Shown here: positions 20,448 to 30,000 of the stretch, piece after piece
Position numbering within the stretch: the stretch's first letter is position 1
Layout: each line of letters begins with the position of its first letter
Origin: Agromyces larvae
GTDB lineage: Bacteria; Actinomycetota; Actinomycetes; Actinomycetales; Microbacteriaceae
Direction: 5' to 3'
NCBI RefSeq assembly: GCF_022811705.1
Contig: NZ_CP094528.1
Coordinates: forward strand, 2,604,001-2,668,000
DNA length: 64,000 nucleotides
Position numbers and translations under genes: made by a program
The notes under the pieces: model-generated
Told to the model about the DNA's origin: nothing
Databases searched by the model: none
Seen by the model: the letters and a program-made list of their open reading frames with translations, nothing else

Positions 20448-21469
20448 GCCGGCTCCTTCGCCTGCTCGGATGCCCCGCGGGCGGATGCCCCGCGACGAGC
20501 CGCACGACGTGCCGCCCGCGCACGCCGACGGTGGAGCCGGACGTTGCGGAGCTTGGGGTTGATGATCTCGTCGATCGAGAAGTTCACGAGCGACAGTCCG
20601 GTGCCGAACAGGGCGATCACGAGCCCCGGCGGCACGAACCACCACCAGGCGCCGAGCGGCAGTGCGAAGCCGTTCTGCGCGAAGAAGAGCATCGTGCCCA
20701 GGGTCGACGCGTTCGAGGCGCCGAGCCCGAGGAACGACAGCCCCGCCTCGCCGAGGATCGCGGCGATCACCGCGAACACGAACTGCGACGCGAGCACCGG
20801 CAGCAGGTTCGGCAGAATCTCGATCGCGACGACCCGCCAGGCGGGCTCCCCGGCGACCTTGGCCGCGGCGACGTAGTCGCGGGCGCGCACCGACAGCGTC
20901 TGCGCACGGAGGACCCGCGCCGCACCGGCCCAACCGGTGATCGCGAGCACCACGGCGATGGTCCACAGGCCCCGCGCCTCGCGCGGCACGAAGCCGGCGA
21001 GCACGATCACCAGCGGCAGACCGGGGATGACCAGGAACACGTTCGACAGCAGCGAGAACGCCTCGTCGGCCACGCCGCCCCAGTAGGCGCCGAGGATGCC
21101 GACCACCGCGGAGATGAGCGTCGCCAGGATGCCGACGATGAAGCCGATCGTGAGCGACCCGCGGGTGGCGTAGGCGAGCTGGGCGAACACGTCCTGCCCG
21201 GTCTGGGTGGTGCCAAGCCAGAACTCGGCGCTCGGCGGAGTCATCCCGATGTCGCGGATCGCCGACGGGTCGCCGACGAAGAACGGACCGAGCAACCCGA
21301 ACAGCACGATCGCGCCGATGAGCGAGAGCCCGGTGATGAGCGCCGGAGTCGGCGTCGGAAGCATCAACCGCCACGCCGAGCGGGAGCGCTGGGGCGAGTC
21401 GGCCGCGAGTTCGTCGAGGTCGGGGGCCGCGCCGACGGCGGCCGCGGCATCCGTCTGGATGTTGGTCAT
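20444..21469 (-). CDS. ABC importer permease, DppC type
   Basis: A 341-residue inner-membrane permease with one N-terminal and about five further helices. The binding-protein-dependent transport (BPD) region includes AARVLRAQTLSVRARDYVAAAKVAGEP, which carries the EAA-loop role of contacting the ATPases. The C-terminal end after the last helix is an Arg/Ala-rich run partly made of CGGATGCC words. It is translated 15 bases after the other permease. Confidence 0.9.
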
Positions 21470-21484
21470 CTGTCGATGCCTCCT

Positions 21485-22474
21485 TCAGGACCGAGCGCGC
21501 GTGCGCGGGTCGATGACGCCGTACAGCAGGTCGACGATGAGGTTCGCGCCGAGCACCGCGAGGGTGATGTACAGGAAGATGCCCTGCATGAGCGCGTAGT
21601 CGTTGCTCGTCACGGCCGACAGCAGCTTCGATCCGATGCCGGGGTATGAGAACACCTGCTCGGTCACGATCGAACCCGACACCACGAAGCCGAGCGAGAT
21701 CGCGAACCCGGCGATCGACGGCAGCACCGCGTTACGGGCCGCGTACGTGCGCAGGATGCGGCCGCGTGAGAGCCCCTTCGCCTCCGCGGTGACGATGTAG
21801 TCCTCCGAGAGGGTCGACACCATCATGTTGCGCATGCCGAGCAGCCAGCCGCCGAGCGACGCGATCACGATCGTCGCGGCCGGCAGCACGCCGTACTGGA
21901 CGGCGGACGCGATGAAGTCCCAGCTCCAGCCCGGGTCGAGCACCACGTCGTAGCCGCCCTGGCTCGGGAACCAGTGCAGGGTCGTCGCGAACACGTACAC
22001 GAGGATGAGCGCGAGCCAGAAGTACGGCACCGCGGCCAGCAGCGTCGTGGCCGGCACGAGCGAGTCGAGCCAGGTGCCGGGCCGCCAGCCCACGAACGCG
22101 CCGAGACCGACGCCGATCACCGTCGCGATGATCGTCGCGATGCCGACGAGGGCGACCGTCCACGGCAGCGAATCGCCGATCACGGTCGTCACCGGCGTCG
22201 GGAAGTACGCGACCGAGACACCGAGCTCGCCGCGGAACACGTTGCCGAGGTACTGCACGTACTGCACCGGCAACGGCTCCGAGGTATCGCCCCCGAGGAG
22301 GAGCGAGTAGGCGTGCCGGGTCGACTCGGTCACCGTGCCGCCGCGCTGCTGGAGCTTGGCGAGCAGGATGTCGACCGGGTTGCCGGGCATCAGCCTGGGG
22401 ATGATGAAGTTCAGGGTCAGCGCCGCCCAGAGTGCGACGAGGTAGAACCCCAGCTTGCGCAGGACGTAGTTCAT
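21485..22474 (-). CDS. ABC importer permease, DppB type
   Basis: A 329-residue permease with the DppB-family opening MNYVLRKLGFYLVALWAALTLNFIIPRLMPGNP, a large periplasmic segment (about 35-95) and six predicted helices. The EAA-like stretch is IVTAEAKGLSRGRILRTYAARNAVLP. It forms the transmembrane pore with the DppC-type subunit. Confidence 0.9.
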   Translation of the reverse strand: MNYVLRKLGFYLVALWAALTLNFIIPRLMPGNPVDILLAKLQQRGGTVTESTRHAYSLLLGGDTSEPLPVQYVQYLGNVFRGELGVSVAYFPTPVTTVIGDSLPWTVALVGIATIIATVIGVGLGAFVGWRPGTWLDSLVPATTLLAAVPYFWLALILVYVFATTLHWFPSQGGYDVVLDPGWSWDFIASAVQYGVLPAATIVIASLGGWLLGMRNMMVSTLSEDYIVTAEAKGLSRGRILRTYAARNAVLPSIAGFAISLGFVVSGSIVTEQVFSYPGIGSKLLSAVTSNDYALMQGIFLYITLAVLGANLIVDLLYGVIDPRTRARS

Positions 22475-22508
22475 CGGGCGACCTGCATCCTCCTCGGGAG
22501 CGACATGC

Positions 22509-24206
22509 TCACTCCCCGGCCGGGGCGAGGCGCTTGAAGACCTCGGCGTTGTCGGGGCTCGACCACACCGCGGGCACCGCGTAGAGGTCGTCCTCGGTCG
22601 GCCAGCCGGTGAACTTGTCGGCGTGGTACTCGCTGGTGGTACCGCCGGTCAGGATCGGGATGTAGGGCATGTCCTCGACGATGTGCTGCTGGATCACGTC
22701 GAAGTACGGCTGTCGCGCGTCGGCGTCCGCCGGGTCGATCGTGGACAGCGCTTCGAGCGCCGCGTCGACCTCGGGCACCGAGTAACGCGCGAAGTTGTTG
22801 CCGGCGGCCTCGCCGACCGCGGCCGTCGCCGTGGACTCGAAGAAGTAGTGATACACGTAGTACGGGTCGCTCGCCGGGCCCTGCCAGAGCGAGTCGATGG
22901 CGAGCTGGTAGTCGCCCTTCGACTTCTTGTCGGTCCACTCGTTCCACGACGACTGGGCGGCGTTCACCTCGATGCCCGCGTCCTTCGCCTGCTGGGTGAT
23001 CGTCTCGAGCGCGGTGATGTAGTCCGTCCACCCCGAGACGGTCTCGATCGTGAGCGAGAGCTTCTGCCCGTCCTTCGCGTAGATCCCGTCGTCGCCCTTC
23101 GCCCAGCCGGCGGCCTCGAGGATCTCGCCGGCCTTCGCCGCGTCGGCTGTCGACGGTGCGACGGGCTCGGTGATCGCGTCGGAGATCGTGTCGGACTGCG
23201 AGTCGAGCAGCGCGAACGTCGGCGACATGTCGGCGGCAGTGTTCGTGAACGCGAGCGAGTTCAGCTGGGTGCGGTCCATGGCGTAGTAGAGCGCCTGACG
23301 CACCGCGGGGTCGGTCTGCGGGCCGGTGCAGCCGAGGTCGACGTTCGCGCAGGCGCCGAGCACCATCTGGCTCTGGTGGATCGTCACCGAGTCGTAGCCC
23401 GGGTAGTGGCCGGCGACGTCGTCGATGTTCGGCACGGGGCCGGTCTGCCAGTCGATCGTGCCCGCGGCGAGCGCGTCGGCTCCGGCCGTGTTGCCCGACA
23501 GCGAGATGTAGCGCACGTTCTTCACCTTCGGCTCGCCGCCCCAGTAGTCGGGGTTCGCGGTGAGGGTGAACGCCTGCGGCTTGAAGTTCGTGAGGGTGAA
23601 CGGCCCGGTGCCGACGGGCTGCTCCATGACGTTCGTGGCGGGGTCGATGTCCTTCCAGATGTGCTCGGGCACGATCCAGACGCCGCCGAGGATATCGGGG
23701 CCGGAGATGAACGCGGGCTGGTCCCAGGTGACCGTGACATGGGTGTCGTCGACCTTCTCGGCGACGCCGTCGAAGCCGGTCGTGTTGAGCGACTCGTTCT
23801 CGCGGAGCATGTCGAGGGTGAACACCACGTCGTCGGCGTCGAACGCTTCGCCGTCGGTCCAGGTCACGTCGTCGCGGAGCGTGATCGACAGCACGGTGCC
23901 GTCGTCGTTCCACGAGTACTCGGTGCCGAGCAGCGGTTCGGGCTCGCCGCCGCCGGCCTTGTTGATGAAGAACAGGCCTTCGTAGATCGATCCGCGACCG
24001 CCGATGTTGGTCGGTGCGTACGGGTTGAAGTTGATCTGGTAGTCGCCCGACTGGCCGGTGTAGGCGATCAGCGTGTCGGCGGCGCTCGAGGAGCCGGCCG
24101 CGGATCCCGTGCAGCCGGCGAGGCCGAGCGTGGCCGCTGCGGCGAAGGCGGCGCCGGCGAGCAGAGCCCGGCGGCGGCGTGTTGCGAGGTGACGCAGGAA
24201 CATCAT
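22509..24206 (-). CDS. ABC importer substrate-binding lipoprotein (SBP_bac_5)
   Basis: A 565-residue extracellular receptor. The signal peptide ends in the lipobox LAGC with Cys32 as lipid attachment site, followed by a Ser/Ala-rich linker. The mature part has the family-5 order, including EPEPLLGTEYSWNDDGTVLSI-like and TWTDGEAFDADDVVFTLD motifs. Family 5 proteins bind peptides or, in actinobacteria, cello-, manno- and galacto-oligosaccharides; the adjoining glycosidases favour sugars. Two adjacent ATGs occur at 24206 and 24203; the second is better spaced from the AAAGGA site. It is the first gene of the operon ending with beta-mannosidase. Confidence 0.9.
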   Translation of the reverse strand: MMFLRHLATRRRRALLAGAAFAAAATLGLAGCTGSAAGSSSAADTLIAYTGQSGDYQINFNPYAPTNIGGRGSIYEGLFFINKAGGGEPEPLLGTEYSWNDDGTVLSITLRDDVTWTDGEAFDADDVVFTLDMLRENESLNTTGFDGVAEKVDDTHVTVTWDQPAFISGPDILGGVWIVPEHIWKDIDPATNVMEQPVGTGPFTLTNFKPQAFTLTANPDYWGGEPKVKNVRYISLSGNTAGADALAAGTIDWQTGPVPNIDDVAGHYPGYDSVTIHQSQMVLGACANVDLGCTGPQTDPAVRQALYYAMDRTQLNSLAFTNTAADMSPTFALLDSQSDTISDAITEPVAPSTADAAKAGEILEAAGWAKGDDGIYAKDGQKLSLTIETVSGWTDYITALETITQQAKDAGIEVNAAQSSWNEWTDKKSKGDYQLAIDSLWQGPASDPYYVYHYFFESTATAAVGEAAGNNFARYSVPEVDAALEALSTIDPADADARQPYFDVIQQHIVEDMPYIPILTGGTTSEYHADKFTGWPTEDDLYAVPAVWSSPDNAEVFKRLAPAGE

Positions 24207-24282
24207 CGTCCTTTCTGTCGCGCCGGTGCGAGCGAGGCATCGGCTCTGACACCTTGATGGGGGCGGTTGCCCCGGGCCATTC

Positions 24283-24307
24283 TTACGTGAGTAAATTAAG
24301 TTCGTCA
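24283..24307. promoter_or_regulatory. Candidate shared operator/promoter motif, copy 1
   Basis: In the divergent gap between the importer operon and the ROK gene, this AT-rich stretch matches 17 of 25 positions with 29935-29959 upstream of the GH42 gene, including the uninterrupted block TAAGTTCGTC. It also contains the short palindrome TTACGTGAGTAA. Probable binding site of one of the local ROK regulators. Confidence 0.5.
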
Positions 24308-24341
24308 AGATAGTTCGACGGCCTGTGGACGAGGAGGTGCC

Positions 24342-25604
24342 ATGGCGGGAACCGATGAGCGCGGGTCGACGCGCAGCCTCGTGCTGCGCGCCATCCGCGC
24401 GGGGGGAACGGTGAGCCGCACCGAACTCGCCGACGCGACCGGCCTGGCCGGCGCGTCGATCACGCGCATCGTGCGCGGGCTCATCGACGAGGGGCTCGTC
24501 ACCGAGGTGGGCCTCGCCGAGTCCCGCGGCGGCACCCCCAGACGTCTGCTCGAACTCGACCCTGCCGCCCGCTACGCGGCGGGCGTCCACCTCGACCGCC
24601 ACGGGTCGCACATCGTGCTGACCGACCTCGCGGGCCGGGTCGTCGCGCGCGATGACGGCGCCGGCTTCGGACCGTCTCCGATGGAGACGCTGGTATCGCT
24701 CGCCGAACGGATCGCCGACCTCGTCGACTCGGTCGGCGTGCCGCCCGAGCGCATTCTCGGCATCGGCCTGGGCAGCTACGGCCCCCAGGACCGCCGTACC
24801 CGTCGGATCCGATCGGGGTACGTCGACGCCGAGTGGCAGGGCACCGACGTCTGCGGAGTGCTCGAGCACCTCACCGGCCTGCCCGTCGCGCTCGAGAACG
24901 ACGCCCTCGCCGTCGCCGTCGGCGAACTGTGGTCGGGGGGCATGCCGCCCACCGCCACCTATGCGGTGGTCTACCTCGCCGGCGGCATCGGCGGCGGTGT
25001 CGTCGTGGGCGGGCGAGCGTACCGCGGTTCGTCGTCGAACGGCGTGGAACTCGGGCACATCACCATCGACCACGCAGGCGCGCTCTGCACCTGCGGCAAC
25101 CGCGGATGCCTCGACAACATCGCGGGGCCGCACGCCGTCGTCGAACGCGCGATCGCAGACACCGACCTCGGCGAGCGGCTCGGCCTCACCGGGACCGAGG
25201 CGTCCATCGCCACGGACTTCCGGCTCATCACGGATGCCGCCGCCGACGGCAACCGCATCGCGCACGAGCTGATCGAGCACTCGGCTCGAGCGATCGCGAC
25301 CGGCGCGGTGACGCTGGCGAACCTCTTCGACCTCGACTCGGTCGTGCTCGCAGGCCCGGGCTACGGGCGGATGCTGCCCGTCTACCGCGACGCCGTGGCC
25401 GACGCCCTGGATCGGTCGTTCTTCGCCCGCGCCCTGCACGTCGTGACCGCGACCGCCTCGACGTCGACGACCGAGGCCGTGGCGTTCGGCGCCGCTGCGT
25501 CGGTGCTCGAATCGGCCTTCGGCCCCGACGATGCCGCCGACGCGCTCGTGCCCTTCCCCCGCCACCGACCGATCACCCGACCGGCCTACCAGGAGCTCAC
25601 GTGA
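24342..25604 (+). CDS. ROK-family transcriptional regulator
   Basis: A 420-residue repressor with an N-terminal winged helix (about 8-70, with TVSRTELADATGLAGASITRIVRGLIDEG) and a C-terminal sugar-kinase-like ROK domain that senses a sugar. The ROK zinc motif CTCGNRGCLD is intact. It is divergent from the importer operon and translationally coupled to alpha-galactosidase, so it most likely controls both in response to galactosides or mannosides. The gap between the divergent genes contains a candidate operator. Confidence 0.88.
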   Translation: MAGTDERGSTRSLVLRAIRAGGTVSRTELADATGLAGASITRIVRGLIDEGLVTEVGLAESRGGTPRRLLELDPAARYAAGVHLDRHGSHIVLTDLAGRVVARDDGAGFGPSPMETLVSLAERIADLVDSVGVPPERILGIGLGSYGPQDRRTRRIRSGYVDAEWQGTDVCGVLEHLTGLPVALENDALAVAVGELWSGGMPPTATYAVVYLAGGIGGGVVVGGRAYRGSSSNGVELGHITIDHAGALCTCGNRGCLDNIAGPHAVVERAIADTDLGERLGLTGTEASIATDFRLITDAAADGNRIAHELIEHSARAIATGAVTLANLFDLDSVVLAGPGYGRMLPVYRDAVADALDRSFFARALHVVTATASTSTTEAVAFGAAASVLESAFGPDDAADALVPFPRHRPITRPAYQELT

Positions 25605-27778
25605 CCACCACCACCGACTCGTCCGGCACCGCCGTCCTGCGCGCGCACGGCGTCGGCCTCGTCCTCGCTCCCTCGGGCAGCGGATTGCCCGCCGTCGTGC
25701 ACTGGGGCGCCGACCCCGGGCCGCTCTCCGGCGCCGATGTCGACGCGCTCGTGCGGGCGTCGGTGCGCCAGACGGCGCCTGGAACCCTGGATGCCGCGTG
25801 GCTGGTGCCGATCGTGCCGCAGGAGTCCGACGGCTGGTCGGGGCGCCCCGGGCTGGTCGCCACCCGAGACGGGCGGCCGGTGTTCCCCCGCTGGACGATC
25901 GACGCGATCGACGTCGAGGGCGCGGCCGGACTCGCCGGCGAGGCATGCGCGAACGTCGCCGTGGTGCGCGCGTCGAGCCCCGGCCTCGCCCTCGAGACCC
26001 GACTGGCGATCGAGCCGGGTGGCGTCGTGACGGTGCGCCACCGGCTGACCAACACCGGCGAGGGCGTCGTGTCGGTCGCCTGGCTCGAGGCAATCCTGCC
26101 GGTGCCGAAGGGCGTGCGTTCGCTCACCGAGTTCGCCGGCCGCTGGACGCGTGAGAAAGTGCCGCACACCGCGCCGATGCCGCGCGGCTCGAACGTGCGC
26201 CAGACCCGACGCGGCCGCACCGGTCACGACGCGCCGCACGTGCTCATCGCAGCGCGCGACGCGACGCCGGCGAACCGATCGGGCGAACTCTGGTCGGTGC
26301 ACCTCGGCTGGAGCGCGGACGTCACCTCCCGCACCGACCGCCTGCACGACACGACCGCGCAGATCGGGGCGGGCGAGCTGCTGCGCCCCGAGGAGATCCG
26401 TCTCGCACCGGGCGAGGCCTACGAGACCCCGGTCGCCTTCTTCGCCTGGTCGGATGCGGGCCTCGACGGGCTGTCGGCCCGGTTCCACACGTACCTCCGC
26501 TCTCGCCCGAACCACCCGAGCAACCCGCGGCCGCTCGTGCTGAACACGTGGGAGGCCGTGTACTTCGATCACGACCCCGCCCGTCTCGCCGAACTCGCGA
26601 CCCTCGCCGCGAGCGTCGGCATCGAGCGATTCGTCCTCGACGACGGCTGGTTCCACGACCGCCGCGACGACACCCGCGGGCTCGGCGACTGGGTCGTCGA
26701 CCGCACGGTGTGGCCCGACGGTCTCGGCCCGCTCGCCGACCACGTGCACGCGCTCGGCATGGAGTTCGGGCTCTGGTTCGAGCCCGAGATGGTGAGCCTC
26801 GACTCCGACCTCGCCCGGGCGCACCCCGACTGGCTGCTGCACGACCCGGCGCACGTCCCGCCGCCCGCGCACCTGTCGTGGCGGACGCAGTTCGTCCTCG
26901 ACCTCGCCCGTCCTGAGGCGTACGAGCACGTGCTCGGGCAGCTCGATGCGCTGGTCGCCGAACTCGGCGTCGACTTCATCAAGTGGGATCACAATCGCGA
27001 TCTCGTCGACACCGTCCACGACGGCCGGCCCGGCACCCACGAGCAGACCCTCGCCGCGTGGCGCTTGATGGCCGAGCTGAAGGCGAGGTATCCGGGCCTT
27101 GAGATCGAGTCCTGCTCATCGGGCGGCGCGCGAACCGATCTCGGCATCCTCCAGGTGGCCGACCGCGTGTGGGCGAGCGACTCGAACGACCCGGTCGAGC
27201 GACAGGACATCCAGCGCTGGACCCAGCTGCTGCTGCCGCCCGAACTCGTCGGCGGGCACGTCGGCCCCGCGGTCTCGCACAGCTCGGGCCGCGCCACCGA
27301 CCTGTCGTTCCGGCTGGCGACGAGCCTCATGGGGTCCGCCGGCTTCGAGTGGGACATCTCGGAGTGCGACGCCGACGAGGTGGCGACGATCACCCGCTGG
27401 GCCGGGCTCTACCGCGAGCTGCGCGGGCTGATCCACACGGGCGTCGCGGTGCATCCGGATGTCTCGGATCCGGCCCTGCGCATGACCGGCGCGGTGGCAC
27501 TCGATGGATCGGAGGCGGTGTTCACCGTCGCGACCGTCGCGACGCTGGAGGACGCGCAGCCCGAGACCATCCGCCTCGACGGGCTCCACCGCGACCGACG
27601 GTACCGGGTGCGCGTGCGCAACGAGATCGGGCCCGACCGGCACGGGTTCTGGACGCCCGAGTGGTACTCCGCCGGCGGTGTCGAGTTGCCGGGTTCACTG
27701 CTCGTCGACGTCGGGTTGCAGCCGCCGACGCTCTGGCCGATGCAGGCGTTCGTGCTGCACGCGGTCGCGGTCGAGTGA
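25601..27778 (+). CDS. Alpha-galactosidase (GH36)
   Basis: A 725-residue retaining glycosidase that removes alpha-galactosyl units, for example side groups of galactomannan or raffinose-family sugars. It has an N-terminal beta-sandwich and a TIM barrel with LDDGWFHDRRDD, the nucleophile Asp463 in FIKWDHNRDL and the acid/base Asp513 in CSSGGARTDLG. No signal peptide, so it acts on imported sugars. The GTG start at 25601 has AGGAG nine bases before it and overlaps the stop of the ROK gene by 4 bases. Confidence 0.92.
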   Translation: MTTTTDSSGTAVLRAHGVGLVLAPSGSGLPAVVHWGADPGPLSGADVDALVRASVRQTAPGTLDAAWLVPIVPQESDGWSGRPGLVATRDGRPVFPRWTIDAIDVEGAAGLAGEACANVAVVRASSPGLALETRLAIEPGGVVTVRHRLTNTGEGVVSVAWLEAILPVPKGVRSLTEFAGRWTREKVPHTAPMPRGSNVRQTRRGRTGHDAPHVLIAARDATPANRSGELWSVHLGWSADVTSRTDRLHDTTAQIGAGELLRPEEIRLAPGEAYETPVAFFAWSDAGLDGLSARFHTYLRSRPNHPSNPRPLVLNTWEAVYFDHDPARLAELATLAASVGIERFVLDDGWFHDRRDDTRGLGDWVVDRTVWPDGLGPLADHVHALGMEFGLWFEPEMVSLDSDLARAHPDWLLHDPAHVPPPAHLSWRTQFVLDLARPEAYEHVLGQLDALVAELGVDFIKWDHNRDLVDTVHDGRPGTHEQTLAAWRLMAELKARYPGLEIESCSSGGARTDLGILQVADRVWASDSNDPVERQDIQRWTQLLLPPELVGGHVGPAVSHSSGRATDLSFRLATSLMGSAGFEWDISECDADEVATITRWAGLYRELRGLIHTGVAVHPDVSDPALRMTGAVALDGSEAVFTVATVATLEDAQPETIRLDGLHRDRRYRVRVRNEIGPDRHGFWTPEWYSAGGVELPGSLLVDVGLQPPTLWPMQAFVLHAVAVE

Positions 27779-27789
27779 GCGGGTGCGGC

Positions 27790-28650
27790 TCAGGTCGGGG
27801 CCGGCCCGGTGGTGCCGCGGGTCACGATGCGCGCGAGCAGCGCGTCGCGCACGACGGCCGGTCGCCCGGCGAGACGCCCCGCGAGCGCTTCGGCCGCCGC
27901 TCGCCCGAGACCCGGCGTGTCCCGCGTCATGACCGACATCGGCGGGTCGGCGAGCCGGCACTGGTCGGAGTCGTCCCACGCGAGCAGCGACACTTGGCCG
28001 GGCACCTCGACGCCCGCCTCGAGGGTCGCCTCCAGGCCGGCGACGGCCATCGCCGCGCTGTCGTAGACGATCGCGGTGGGGCGCGGCGACGCGGCCAGCA
28101 GCAGCCGGGTCGCCGCGGCGCCGCCTTCGGCGCTGTAGTCGGATGCCTCGACGACACCCGCGATGCCGTGCTCGGCCAGCGCCTCATCGAACCCGCGCGT
28201 GCGCGCCCGGCTGTGCACGAGTTCGGGTGGCCCGGCGACCCGGCCGATCAGCCGGTGCCCGAGCGCCGCGAGATGCCGCACCGCCTCGCGCATCTCGCCG
28301 TGGTTGTCGACCTTCAGCTCGGCGACGCCGGCGGGCACCTCGACCTCACCCAGCACGACGGCCGGCATGCCGAGCGCGTGCACCAGCTCGACCCGCGGGT
28401 CGCCCTCGACGAGGTCGACCACGACGACGCCGGCGACGGCCCCCGACGCACTCCAGCGCCGGTACAGCTCGCTCTCCTCCTCGGGGGTCGTGGCGATGGC
28501 GAGCAGCACCCGCGCGCCCGAGGCGGCGAACCCCTCGTCGAGCCCTTCGACGAACTGCGTGTAGAACGGATCCTCCGTGCGCCGATGGCGCGACCGCTGC
28601 AGCACGATGCCGATGGTCGGCCGATGCCGTGCCGCGTGCTCGACGCCCAT
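27790..28650 (-). CDS. LacI-like sensor protein without a DNA-binding domain
   Basis: A 286-residue protein made of only the periplasmic-binding-protein-like effector domain of LacI regulators: it begins almost at once with RPTIGIVLQRSRHRRTEDPFY, the strand that normally follows the 60-residue helix-turn-helix and hinge. The start at 28650 is well supported by AGGAGG five bases upstream, and only about 60 bases separate it from the divergent ROK gene, so there is no room for a missing N-terminus. It could act as a dominant partner of another regulator, as a sugar-binding cytoplasmic protein, or be a decayed regulator. The downstream domain is complete. Confidence 0.75.
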   Translation of the reverse strand: MGVEHAARHRPTIGIVLQRSRHRRTEDPFYTQFVEGLDEGFAASGARVLLAIATTPEEESELYRRWSASGAVAGVVVVDLVEGDPRVELVHALGMPAVVLGEVEVPAGVAELKVDNHGEMREAVRHLAALGHRLIGRVAGPPELVHSRARTRGFDEALAEHGIAGVVEASDYSAEGGAAATRLLLAASPRPTAIVYDSAAMAVAGLEATLEAGVEVPGQVSLLAWDDSDQCRLADPPMSVMTRDTPGLGRAAAEALAGRLAGRPAVVRDALLARIVTRGTTGPAPT

Positions 28651-28711
28651 GTCGCCTCCTGTCCGCCTGACCTGCTGAATATAGACTGATCGCGACGTTT
28701 CCGGGGGTCAG

Positions 28712-29938
28712 ATGGCAGTCCGCCGCATCACGTCTCCGGCCGCGACGAGCCGGGGACTCATTCTCGACCTCATCCGGTCGGCCGGTCCGATCAGCCGGGT
28801 CGAGCTCGCCGATCGCACCGGCCTCACGCAGGCGACGATGTCGCACGTCGTGCGACAGCTCATCGACGAAGGACTCGTCGTCGAGTCTGGTCGCGGCGAG
28901 TCCACCGGGGGCAAACCGCGCGTGCTCATCGAGCTCGATCCGCGGGCCCGGTTCGCGCTCGGCATCCAGCTCGGCGCGGTGGCGACGACGTACGTCGTGG
29001 TCGACGCCTCGGGCGCGATCGTCGGGCGTCTGACCGCGGCGGGCGCGGCCCCCTCCGCCGAAGCGGCGATCGCCGACCTGGCCGCGACGATCGACCACCT
29101 CCTCGACGCGCTCGCGATCGACCGCGCGCGGGTGCTCGGCGTCGGCGTCGCAGCCCCCGGCCCGATCGACCTCGACCGGGGGGCGATCGTGGCGCCCCCG
29201 ACCCTCGGCGGGTGGCGGCAGGTCGCGTTACGCGATGCGCTCGAACGGGCGTCGGGGCTGCCCGTCGTGGTCGACAACGATGCGACGGCGGCCGCACTCG
29301 GCGACTTCTGGGTCGGCACCATCGAGGGGTCGGCGGCGCACTGCACACTGTTCATGAGCGCGGGCATCGGCGCCGGGATCCTGCTCGACGGCGCGGTCTA
29401 CCGCGGCGCGAGTTCGAACGCCGGCGAGATCGGCTCGGTGCGCGGCGCCGACGGCGTGCGCCGGCCGATCGAGGCGATCGCGAGCCCGGCCGCCGTCGCT
29501 GCCGCGGCCCGTTCGGCGCTGGCCTCCGGTCGGTCAGGCGCCTTCGAGCTCGACGACGGGGCGGATGACCCGTTCGACGACTTCACCGCGGTGTCGACGG
29601 CGGCAGTGCTCGGCGACCCGCTCGCCCTCGAGCTGCTCGAGCCGAGCGTCGACGCGATCGCCGACCAGGCGGTGGCGCTCGCGAACGTGCTCGACCTGGA
29701 CTCGCTCGTGCTCGCGGGCCCGGCGTTCGCGGTGGCCGGCTCGCTGTACCTGGCGCGGGTGCGCGAGCGCATCGACGCGGAGTTCTTCGCCCGCTCGGTG
29801 CACCGGGTGCGCATCGGGCTCTCGCCCCACCTCGCCGACGCGGCGGCGGTGGGTGTTGCCGCGCTGGTACTGCAGTCGGAGCTCGCTCCTCGGTCTCTGC
29901 CGTCGCGACCCGAGCCCGTCGGAACTGGACTTCGTTAA
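28712..29938 (+). CDS. ROK-family regulator lacking the zinc motif
   Basis: A 408-residue protein with a winged helix at about 12-75 (PISRVELADRTGLTQATMSHVVRQLIDEG) and a ROK domain at about 85-400 (GVGVAAPGPIDL, VVVDNDATAAALGDFW). After SSNAGEIGSV, where ROK proteins normally carry CxCGxxGCxE, the sequence is RGADGVRRPIEA with no cysteine, so the zinc site is gone. Its start lies 61 bases from the divergent LacI-like gene, and the GH42 gene follows 62 bases downstream on the same strand. It probably regulates GH42. Confidence 0.85.
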   Translation: MAVRRITSPAATSRGLILDLIRSAGPISRVELADRTGLTQATMSHVVRQLIDEGLVVESGRGESTGGKPRVLIELDPRARFALGIQLGAVATTYVVVDASGAIVGRLTAAGAAPSAEAAIADLAATIDHLLDALAIDRARVLGVGVAAPGPIDLDRGAIVAPPTLGGWRQVALRDALERASGLPVVVDNDATAAALGDFWVGTIEGSAAHCTLFMSAGIGAGILLDGAVYRGASSNAGEIGSVRGADGVRRPIEAIASPAAVAAAARSALASGRSGAFELDDGADDPFDDFTAVSTAAVLGDPLALELLEPSVDAIADQAVALANVLDLDSLVLAGPAFAVAGSLYLARVRERIDAEFFARSVHRVRIGLSPHLADAAAVGVAALVLQSELAPRSLPSRPEPVGTGLR

Positions 29939-29959
29939 TGCACTGAAGTAAGTTCGTCG
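29935..29959. promoter_or_regulatory. Candidate shared operator/promoter motif, copy 2
   Basis: Directly upstream of the GH42 gene, matching 24283-24307 at 17 of 25 positions with the common block TAAGTTCGTC. ACTTC and GAAGT around it form a spaced inverted repeat. This links GH42 to the importer/alpha-galactosidase control region. Confidence 0.5.
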
Positions 29960-30000
29960 ATCGGGGCGCCCGCTCCGGACGACGACGATCAGGAGCCCCG

